Below are positions 13,725 to 20,344 of a stretch of DNA of 41,364 bases, in pieces. A program made the translations under genes and the position numbers. Positions within the stretch are counted from its first letter, which is position 1. Each line of letters opens with the position of its first letter. Below the pieces are notes generated by a model that was not told the origin of the DNA, did not search any database, and saw only the letters and a program-made list of their open reading frames with translations. The DNA is from a virus, in the IMG/VR virus record IMGVR_UViG_3300030061_003765, positions 1 to 41,364 of that record; one strand, written 5' to 3'.

Positions 13725-14988
13725 TTTTTGATTTTTTGTTAAATAATTTTTGAAATACAGGCCAAATCTCACTTTCATTCATTACTTTTTGAGAAGCAAA
13801 ATGAGGTGTTGAGTCTGAGATTTTTTGATAATATGAATGTAATTTACTTTGATTTGCCCATCTACTAATTTCTAAATAAGCAAAATATCTAACATTTGGT
13901 AAAATTTCTTGTTGAACTATCTCGCATGATTTGGTAGCATCTGTGTAATCCCAAACATCACCATCTGATGCTTGTGTTACATATATATTCCAATTTAGGG
14001 TTGAGTACCTTTCTTTTATTATACTACTAGTTAAATCTAAAGCATTTGCTACAATTGTACCTCCAGTTTCTCTAGAATTAAAAAACTCATCTTCATCAAC
14101 CTCTTTAGCTTCAACATGATGTCTTATAAATACTAATTCTATTTTTTCATATTTTTTATGTAAAAACATATATAGTAAAATAAAAAATTTTTTAGCTATA
14201 GTTTTTTCATGTTCACCCATTGAAGCTGATACATCCATAACACAAAACATTACTGCTTTTGTTGAAGGGTCAGCTTCTATTTCAAAATTATTATACCTTA
14301 AATCAACATCATCTAAGAATGGAATTGAATTTTGTTGGATTTTTAACTTTTTAATTTGTTCTTCTAAATCTAAAATTAAATCTTTATCAGTTGTATTTTG
14401 GATTTGTTCCTCTAATTCTTTTATTTTTTTAGCATAAATGGATTTTATACCTATTTTTCTAGCTAGTGAATTCTTAATTGATGTTGGGATATTAAGCCTT
14501 GATGGGGTTGAGTCCTTAGTATGACCTTTTCTTTTTAATTTTTCTTCAACTAGTTCTTCAACTTCTTTTTGTAATAAATCTGGTAGTTCTAAATCTTCAA
14601 AGAAATATTTTAGAAATTCCTCTCTATCTAATTCAACATAGAACTCATCTTCACCCAAGCCCTCATTACTTCCTTGTCTTCCATCTCCACCACTACCTCC
14701 ATTTTGTTGTGGTTTTTTTACTTTATCTCCTTTTTGGAATTGATCATTTCCAGGACTAATATATTTCTTATCTCCTGTACTATTGTCATATCTGAATTTG
14801 GGTTCTTTTATACCTTTAATTGGAACCTTTACTTTACCACTTCCAGTGGCCATATCTTCAATACTACCCTTAGAGATTGTTCTAGGTAGAGCTTTTCTTA
14901 TTTTATCCTCAACCCTTTTTATAAATTTTCTCTTATTCCCAGTGGATTTTCCTTTAAAATTTTTCCTTCTATCAACTATATGACCCAT
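13717..14988 (-). CDS. yeaH: DUF444 / YeaH-like vWA protein (423 aa)
   Basis: A DUF444 protein. Residues 1-40 are basic (GHIVDRRKNFKGKSTGNKRK), followed by a Gly-rich low-complexity region at about 95-115, a coiled-coil-like segment at about 185-220, and a C-terminal vWA domain with the MIDAS motif Asp252-x-Ser254-x-Ser256 (VMDVSASMGEHEK). In bacteria YeaH is encoded between PrkA and SpoVR/YcgB and works with them; the three form a stress-response module of unclear mechanism. Its 3' end overlaps the SpoVR start by 8 bases. All MIDAS residues are intact. Confidence 0.9.
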   Translation of the reverse strand: MGHIVDRRKNFKGKSTGNKRKFIKRVEDKIRKALPRTISKGSIEDMATGSGKVKVPIKGIKEPKFRYDNSTGDKKYISPGNDQFQKGDKVKKPQQNGGSGGDGRQGSNEGLGEDEFYVELDREEFLKYFFEDLELPDLLQKEVEELVEEKLKRKGHTKDSTPSRLNIPTSIKNSLARKIGIKSIYAKKIKELEEQIQNTTDKDLILDLEEQIKKLKIQQNSIPFLDDVDLRYNNFEIEADPSTKAVMFCVMDVSASMGEHEKTIAKKFFILLYMFLHKKYEKIELVFIRHHVEAKEVDEDEFFNSRETGGTIVANALDLTSSIIKERYSTLNWNIYVTQASDGDVWDYTDATKSCEIVQQEILPNVRYFAYLEISRWANQSKLHSYYQKISDSTPHFASQKVMNESEIWPVFQKLFNKKSKNV

Positions 14989-15013
14989 ATCTTATGTAAT
15001 TCAATAATAAGAA

Positions 15014-16939
15014 TTATTGACGAGAACGATGTCTTAACCACCAACTAATTACAAGTTCTACTTGCTTCTTAGTATAGCCTCTTTCTTTCATTCTTTTTAC
15101 AAAATCTTGATGTTTTTTATTATCTTCTTTACTTGATTTGGTACCAAATGAAATTACAGGAAGTAATTCTTCAGTATTTGAAAATAATCTTTTTTCTATT
15201 ACACTTTTAATTTTCTTATATGATGTCCATTTAGGTGCTTCACCATTATTATTAGCTTTATGTCTTAAAAAGAAATTTACTACTTCATTTCTAAAGTCTT
15301 TAGGATTGGCTATTCCTGCTGATTTTTCAATTTTTTCTAATTCTTCATTCAATGCTTGTCTATCATAAATTTCACCAGTATCTGGGTCTCTAAAATCAGT
15401 ATCATTCATCCAACAATCAGCATGTAAAACGTATTTATCAAATATATTTTGACCATATTCATGGTATGAATCAATATATGCTTTTTGTATTTCATCTCCA
15501 ATAAACTCAGCATACTTAACTGCTAATACAGATTTGATAATATCTAAATATTTTTCTTCTTTGTCTTTTGGGAACTGTTGTCTTATAATTTCTTGTTCTA
15601 AAATATATAATAAATGAACTGGGTTTGCTGCTATTTCTGTTTGATCATAATTAAATACTTTAGATAATATTTTAAAGGCAAACCGTGTTGAAATTCCTTC
15701 CATCCCTTCAGTTACACCTGCAGTTTCCCTATATTCGAAAATTGATTTTGCATTTGGATCTAATTCTTTTAAATTTTCTCCATTGTATACTCTCATTTTA
15801 GAAACTAATTTACTATTCTGAGGTTCTACCAAACGACTCATTACTGTGAATTGAGATAGTATATCTAGTGTTTTTGGTGAGCATGGTGCTTTTGATAATG
15901 AGCTACCATTAATTAATTTTTCATATATCTTAATTTCTTCATCTACTTTTAGACAATATGGTACTCTAATCATATAAACCCTATCTAAAAATGCTTCATT
16001 TTTCTTATCATTTGAAAATTTCTCCCATTCACTTTCATTTGAGTGAGCTAGTATAATACCATTAAAAGGAATGGCACCAATTGGTTCAGTGCCCTTATAA
16101 TTTTTTTCTTGAGTTGCAGTTAATAATGGATGTAATACTTTAATTGGTGCCTTAAACATCTCAACAAATTCCATTATTCCTTGATTTCCTAAACATAAAC
16201 CTCCTGAATATGAATAAGCATCTGAATCACTTTGTGAGTGGTCTCCTAATTTTCTAATATCTACTTTACCTACTAGGGTTGAAATATCTTGATTATTTTC
16301 ATCTCCTGGTTCTGTTTTGGAAACACCTTTTTGGTCTAATATTGATGGGTGTAAAGTTACTACTTTAAATTTTGTTATATCCCCATTTACTTCTTTTAAT
16401 CTTTTAACCGCCCATGGTGACATACAGTTAGGAACATACCTTGAAGAAATTCCATATTCTTCTTCTAATTCATTTTTATGATCACAAAATAATCCTAATG
16501 GTGATTCTAGAACTGGGGAAATTTCATCCCCACATTTTAAAACATAGATTGGTTCTTCTTGAATTAATTTTTTTAAACATTCAGCAAGTGATGATTTAGC
16601 TGAACCTACAGGTCCCATTAAGTATAATATTTGCTTAGATTCTTCTAATCCTTGAGCAGCATGTTTAAAGAATGAAACAATATTATCAATTGTACCTTCC
16701 ATCCCATAAAAATCTTTAAATGATGGGTATACTTTAATTTTTTTATTACCATGTATTCTACTAAGTCTTGGATCGTTTTTAGTATCTATTATTTTTGGTT
16801 CTCCAATTGCTTTTAAAATTCTTTCAGAGGGAGAAGAATATAAAGTAGGGTCTGTTGAACATTGCTTTAAATAACTTGATAATGTAATTTCTTTCTTATC
16901 AACTTTAAAATCATTTTTTATTTTGTTTAATAGACTCAT
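15014..16939 (-). CDS. prkA: PrkA-type serine protein kinase (641 aa), YeaG-like
   Basis: Full-length PrkA (E. coli YeaG is 644 residues). An N-terminal AAA+ region carries the Walker A GPVGSAKS at 109-116, with FYGMEGTIDNIVSFF just before it, as in the family; the C-terminal half contains the kinase/PrkA domain (about 440-640). PrkA has AAA ATPase and serine kinase (and possibly Lon-like protease) activity reported in Bacillus, where it controls sporulation and stress through other proteins. It is followed by DUF444 and SpoVR in the canonical order. A TATAAATAT motif (16952-16961) lies 12 bases before the start. Confidence 0.92.
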   Translation of the reverse strand: MSLLNKIKNDFKVDKKEITLSSYLKQCSTDPTLYSSPSERILKAIGEPKIIDTKNDPRLSRIHGNKKIKVYPSFKDFYGMEGTIDNIVSFFKHAAQGLEESKQILYLMGPVGSAKSSLAECLKKLIQEEPIYVLKCGDEISPVLESPLGLFCDHKNELEEEYGISSRYVPNCMSPWAVKRLKEVNGDITKFKVVTLHPSILDQKGVSKTEPGDENNQDISTLVGKVDIRKLGDHSQSDSDAYSYSGGLCLGNQGIMEFVEMFKAPIKVLHPLLTATQEKNYKGTEPIGAIPFNGIILAHSNESEWEKFSNDKKNEAFLDRVYMIRVPYCLKVDEEIKIYEKLINGSSLSKAPCSPKTLDILSQFTVMSRLVEPQNSKLVSKMRVYNGENLKELDPNAKSIFEYRETAGVTEGMEGISTRFAFKILSKVFNYDQTEIAANPVHLLYILEQEIIRQQFPKDKEEKYLDIIKSVLAVKYAEFIGDEIQKAYIDSYHEYGQNIFDKYVLHADCWMNDTDFRDPDTGEIYDRQALNEELEKIEKSAGIANPKDFRNEVVNFFLRHKANNNGEAPKWTSYKKIKSVIEKRLFSNTEELLPVISFGTKSSKEDNKKHQDFVKRMKERGYTKKQVELVISWWLRHRSRQ

Positions 16940-16951
16940 GGGTATTTTTTA

Positions 16952-16961
16952 TATAAATATT
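16952..16961 (-). promoter_or_regulatory. AATATTTATA motif upstream of prkA
   Basis: Minus-strand AATATTTATA 12 bases before the prkA ATG, within the short gap 16940-16981; no class-1 TTTGGCTT box at the 20-base spacing. If functional it would drive the prkA-yeaH-spoVR operon. Confidence 0.3.
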
Positions 16962-16981
16962 ATAAGTTAGGGTTGAAATAA

Positions 16982-17128
16982 TTATTTTTTTGCTTCTTTA
17001 TCTAATTGGATTTCTAAAGATAACATATAACAAAAATCTGTAATAAAATAGGGGTCTGATTTTATTAAAAATATAAGATCATCATTAGAAAAATCATTTA
17101 GAATTTCTTTAAATCCTTTACTTAGCAT
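16982..17128 (-). CDS. Hypothetical small protein (48 aa)
   Basis: ATG at 17128, TAA at 16982; begins MLSKGFKEILNDFSNDDL and is acidic with a hydrophobic middle. It overlaps the upstream gene by 11 bases, supporting translational coupling. No family recognised. Confidence 0.5.
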   Translation of the reverse strand: MLSKGFKEILNDFSNDDLIFLIKSDPYFITDFCYMLSLEIQLDKEAKK

Positions 17129-17426
17129 TTTTATTTTTTAAATAAGCTATTGCTTCTTTTATTTTAACACAATCTTCATATTTTTCTTCCTCCTCATACC
17201 TATTTAAACTTTCTGTTAAAGTATGACAGAAATCATTTCTATCAATTGTAACATCATATATAGCATCCTCATCTAAAGATATTATACTTAAAGCATGGTG
17301 ATGTCTTTTTTTTCCTTTAAGATTTTTTAATATTGTTGAGACTAAAGCTTCTGAGATTCTGAAATCTCCATTTTTAAGCATTGTTTCAAATTCTTCAGCA
17401 TTTTTAACTTCAAATTCTCTAGGCAT
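17118..17426 (-). CDS. Hypothetical protein (102 aa)
   Basis: Soluble, mostly helical, with a His-rich stretch (KKRHHHALSI) near the middle and a C-terminal charged helix (RYEEEEKYEDCVKIKE) resembling a UVR-like dimerisation helix. I do not recognise the family. Start at 17426 in the AGTTATG context; 2 bases from the preceding gene. Confidence 0.6.
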   Translation of the reverse strand: MPREFEVKNAEEFETMLKNGDFRISEALVSTILKNLKGKKRHHHALSIISLDEDAIYDVTIDRNDFCHTLTESLNRYEEEEKYEDCVKIKEAIAYLKNKNAK

Positions 17427-17428
17427 AA

Positions 17429-17611
17429 CTAAAATAGATCTAAAAATTTATTATTAATCTTCTTCTCTTTCAATTTTTGAAAAACTTCATCTTTTTTAAG
17501 CATTTTAGTTGCTAATTTTTCTAGGTGATTTTGTTTTGTTTTATCAAAATCTTTAACAATTTTATCATGCTTTTTTTTCTTAAGAAGAGGTATTTTTCTT
17601 TTCTTACTCAT
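17429..17611 (-). CDS. Small basic protein (60 aa)
   Basis: Extremely Lys-rich, beginning MSKKRKIPLLKKKKHDKIV. Likely to bind nucleic acid or ribosomes. It is the first gene after the promoter at 17618-17649, whose TATATTTA ends only 6 bases before the ATG, so the leader would be very short. Confidence 0.55.
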   Translation of the reverse strand: MSKKRKIPLLKKKKHDKIVKDFDKTKQNHLEKLATKMLKKDEVFQKLKEKKINNKFLDLF

Positions 17612-17617
17612 CAGTTA

Positions 17618-17649
17618 TAAATATAATTAAAAAATAAATAAAAGCCAAA
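17618..17649 (-). promoter_or_regulatory. Candidate promoter TTTGGCTT-N16-TATATTTA, short leader
   Basis: Minus-strand TTTG (17646-17649) with full GGCTT extension, 20 bases, TATATTTA (17618-17625). The -10-like box ends 6 bases from the start at 17611. Confidence 0.65.
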
Positions 17650-17656
17650 TTTGGTC

Positions 17657-18301
17657 TTATTTATAACTTACAAGATTATAAGGATCATCATCATCTATTT
17701 TATCACCATCTAATCCTAATTCTTTTAAACGTTGCATATGATAATCATCTAATTCAAAATTAATAGCTTCTGTTGTATTATTTAATGGAACATGGTCTTC
17801 TAACTGTTGAATATCTTTTTCAGTAAATACATTATCAATATGAAGAAAATAACAATTATAACATAAAAAATGAATATTTTCCTTATTATAGTTTTTTTTA
17901 TTTTTGTCTTTAAAGTTTAATATAAGGGGAACTTTATAATCTGTTACCCTTCTTTCTTTAAAACCACATTCACTACATTCTTCCTCTAAATATCCTTCTG
18001 AAATTAATTTATATTTTATTTTTTCAGGGGAAAATGAAGATGCATCAACTCTACCTTCTATTATATCTAATAAAGCAGGTTCTTTGCCTTTTGATGATAA
18101 AAATTTAGGTATACCTTTTCCTGATTGGTTTTTATGTTTATCAAATAAAGTTTGTCCTGTTTCTTCATCCTTGTATAATTTCATATACCTTTTAAGATGA
18201 TGGTAGGAACAATTTAAATATCTAGCTGCTGCTTTTACTGATTTTGTTTTATTCATAGCAGCTAAACACATTTCTTTACTTATGGGTTTAGCAGCGGGCA
18301 T
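17657..18301 (-). CDS. HTH protein with HNH-like zinc fold (214 aa)
   Basis: Residues 11-42 look like a helix-turn-helix (NKTKSVKAAARYLNCSYHHL). The middle holds two CxxC pairs, Cys109/Cys112 and Cys147/Cys150, framing a region like the zinc-stabilised HNH fold, but the catalytic His/Asp positions are replaced (LILNFKDKNKKNY where nucleases have LxxDHxxG). So it is probably a DNA-binding protein with a decayed HNH domain, perhaps a transcription regulator. The C-terminus is acidic (DGDKIDDDDPYN). Confidence 0.5.
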   Translation of the reverse strand: MPAAKPISKEMCLAAMNKTKSVKAAARYLNCSYHHLKRYMKLYKDEETGQTLFDKHKNQSGKGIPKFLSSKGKEPALLDIIEGRVDASSFSPEKIKYKLISEGYLEEECSECGFKERRVTDYKVPLILNFKDKNKKNYNKENIHFLCYNCYFLHIDNVFTEKDIQQLEDHVPLNNTTEAINFELDDYHMQRLKELGLDGDKIDDDDPYNLVSYK

Positions 18302-18550
18302 TTATTTTTTCTTTTTTGATTCCTTATCTAGTTTTTCAAATTTCTCAAACTGATCTTGAGTCATTATCTCTAAATCAACCCAAGTATGATCACCAGAACC
18401 CCTCATGATTGGAACTCCTCTTTTGGGTGAAGCTGTTGAACAATTAACACAAGTTTTAGTACCTGGTAGTATTTCTAGCCTTTTTGGAGGGATTATTTTA
18501 TTGCATTTAATACAATTCATTATTTCAATTTCATCAATTGTTGTATACAT
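18302..18550 (-). CDS. DksA/TraR-like zinc-finger protein (82 aa)
   Basis: Residues 13-37 match the DksA/TraR C4 zinc finger: Cys13-x2-Cys16, the IPPKRLEILPG segment, then Cys34-x2-Cys37. The coiled-coil arm of DksA is missing; the C-terminus is a charged tail ending ESKKKK. DksA/TraR proteins enter the RNA polymerase secondary channel and change promoter use; phage-encoded short forms are known. A role in shifting host transcription is plausible but unproven here. Confidence 0.6.
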   Translation of the reverse strand: MYTTIDEIEIMNCIKCNKIIPPKRLEILPGTKTCVNCSTASPKRGVPIMRGSGDHTWVDLEIMTQDQFEKFEKLDKESKKKK

Positions 18551-18560
18551 ATTATTATTT

Positions 18561-18962
18561 TTATTCTTTTTTAAAAAGTTTTAATTTTTTTAAAGTATTA
18601 TATAATTGGGTTGTAGTTCTTACTATATGTTTTTTACCACTAATTTCTTCTTCAATATGGTAATCCTCTTTCATAGGATCAATAGCATCATAAACCCACC
18701 AAAATATTGCCTCAGCGGCCACATAACCATACTGTTCAATTATTAAACATTCTATTACTTTATAATGATTATCTTCATACAATGTTGTATCAATACCAAA
18801 TTCTCTATGTAAATCATCTGCTCTTTGATGTAACATTTTTATACTATTTATAATTTCAACAAAAGTTTTTTTTCGTTTTTTCTCAATAGATTTAGGGTTT
18901 TCTTTAATTTGTAGATGTTGGCCCCCAATTTTAAGTAATGATTTTTTTAAACTTTCATTCAT
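18561..18962 (-). CDS. Hypothetical protein (133 aa)
   Basis: Basic N-terminus, then a helical region with an unusual aromatic stretch (EAIFWWVYDAIDPMKEDY). I have the impression of similar proteins in other T4-like phages but cannot name a family. Coupled by ATGA overlap to the previous ORF. Confidence 0.55.
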   Translation of the reverse strand: MNESLKKSLLKIGGQHLQIKENPKSIEKKRKKTFVEIINSIKMLHQRADDLHREFGIDTTLYEDNHYKVIECLIIEQYGYVAAEAIFWWVYDAIDPMKEDYHIEEEISGKKHIVRTTTQLYNTLKKLKLFKKE

Positions 18963-19132
18963 TCTTCAATTTCTTTAACCCCAAATATATTTATAAAATC
19001 TGCTATAGGAAGTTGTTTCTTTTTTGAAGCTTTTACATATGCTTGTTTTTCATTTTTAGCTTTCACAATTCCAATAGCTTCTTCCTCTTGATCCAGAATA
19101 TGGAAGTATTTATATTTTTTCATTCTTAACAT
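18959..19132 (-). CDS. Hypothetical protein (57 aa)
   Basis: ATG at 19132 (or 19123, MKKYKYFHIL), stop at 18959 overlapping the next ATG. Begins MLRMKKYKYFHILDQ with KAKNEKQAYVKASKKKQLP in the middle, a pattern of many phage small proteins. Overlaps the GT gene stop by 7 bases if started at 19132. Confidence 0.5.
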   Translation of the reverse strand: MLRMKKYKYFHILDQEEEAIGIVKAKNEKQAYVKASKKKQLPIADFINIFGVKEIEE

Positions 19133-20325
19133 AATATTAAATCTTTTTCGTATGTTGTTAAATTATTTATTAGAATTTTTAGATTGCCTAACTCAAATTC
19201 TCCAACTTCTCCATTATCCTGTAAGATTTCTGATAATTGTTGTATTATATTATAATCTTGATTAGTAAAGGTAGTTCCATCAATTTCAACTATAACTTCA
19301 TTAGATTTGGTGGATTCTAATATTCTTACTTTGTCATCTAAATTAAAGGATGAGTTAGGTTGTTCTTTTGTTTTATAACCTATCCAATCTCCATCTGTGT
19401 AAACTGTTGAACACCAAGGTTCTAAATTCTCTAATAATTGGGGTGTGGTGTTTTTAATTACAAAACCCACATCATATTTAGGAGGGATGGTGGGCTTCAT
19501 CAAAGCATCATGTTTACAAAAATGACCCCATTTACGTAAAAATTCTCTTGTTGATTTTATATTTTGTTTTAACCATTCATCAGTTTCTCTATTTTTCATA
19601 AACACCTCACCATTTGGATTTCTTTTAGCTCCATCTGCAAATCTTGATCCTCTACAAGTCATATGATAAACACACCCTTCCCAAGTTTGGATAAATTTAA
19701 TTCCATTTAATTGAAAACGATTGAATATATCTGTGTCTTCTTTAGATTGGGGAGCAAATATAGGATCATGTCCTCCTATTTCTTGAAAATCTTTTTTATA
19801 AAAAGCCCAAGGTGCAAATATTCCTTCAGTAGTTTTATCTAGTCTATCTAAACTTGTCATTTGTAAATGAGATATTAAAGTTTCTTCACTAAACTCTTCA
19901 GGCTCAATACCACAGTCAAATAATATTTTTTCTGGTCCTGGGGGGTGTAGTGGTGGTTCAATTCTGGTAAGAGATACTATTGTTTTTGCTTTTAAATATT
20001 TTTCAATGAAATTCAACGCATCAGGACATAAGTACATATCAGCATGGTAGATCATGCAAATATCGTTTGTAGCCACTTCATTCACCAGAGTATCATATAA
20101 AATTGTATGACCTAAACGGGTTGGTCCTTCATTTCTAATTGCTTTAAATAATGGATCTTTTTCCATCATTTCCTTGCACCATTCCCAAGTGTTATCCTTA
20201 TCACTGAAATCATCAGCTACACAAATTTCTACTTCATGATTACCTTGATTTTTACGAATTGAATTATATGACCATTTAAGGTATTTAAGATTGTTTCTAC
20301 TTGGTTGTATTATTGATATTTTCAT
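19126..20325 (-). CDS. Glycosyltransferase family 2 (GT2) with C-terminal extension (399 aa)
   Basis: A GT-A enzyme. The N-terminus MKISIIQPSRNNLKYL and the VADDFSDKDN block near 37-45 are the nucleotide-binding signature; a DxD-like HADMYL block sits at about 94-99. Residues 150-270 include WAFYKKDF and DTDIFNRFQLNGIKF of the acceptor region. The last ~110 residues are a separate beta-rich tail (QPNSSFNLDDKVRILE). Likely transfers a sugar from a nucleotide donor in glycan assembly. It is the downstream end of the glycan locus, and it overlaps the next gene slightly. Confidence 0.75.
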   Translation of the reverse strand: MKISIIQPSRNNLKYLKWSYNSIRKNQGNHEVEICVADDFSDKDNTWEWCKEMMEKDPLFKAIRNEGPTRLGHTILYDTLVNEVATNDICMIYHADMYLCPDALNFIEKYLKAKTIVSLTRIEPPLHPPGPEKILFDCGIEPEEFSEETLISHLQMTSLDRLDKTTEGIFAPWAFYKKDFQEIGGHDPIFAPQSKEDTDIFNRFQLNGIKFIQTWEGCVYHMTCRGSRFADGAKRNPNGEVFMKNRETDEWLKQNIKSTREFLRKWGHFCKHDALMKPTIPPKYDVGFVIKNTTPQLLENLEPWCSTVYTDGDWIGYKTKEQPNSSFNLDDKVRILESTKSNEVIVEIDGTTFTNQDYNIIQQLSEILQDNGEVGEFELGNLKILINNLTTYEKDLILC

Positions 20326-20344
20326 AGGTTGTTTTGATTTGTTT

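Noticed and set aside
13725-13778. Longer SpoVR start at 13778
   Set aside because: It would overlap YeaH by over 60 bases and the added residues have no family similarity; ATG 13724 fits.
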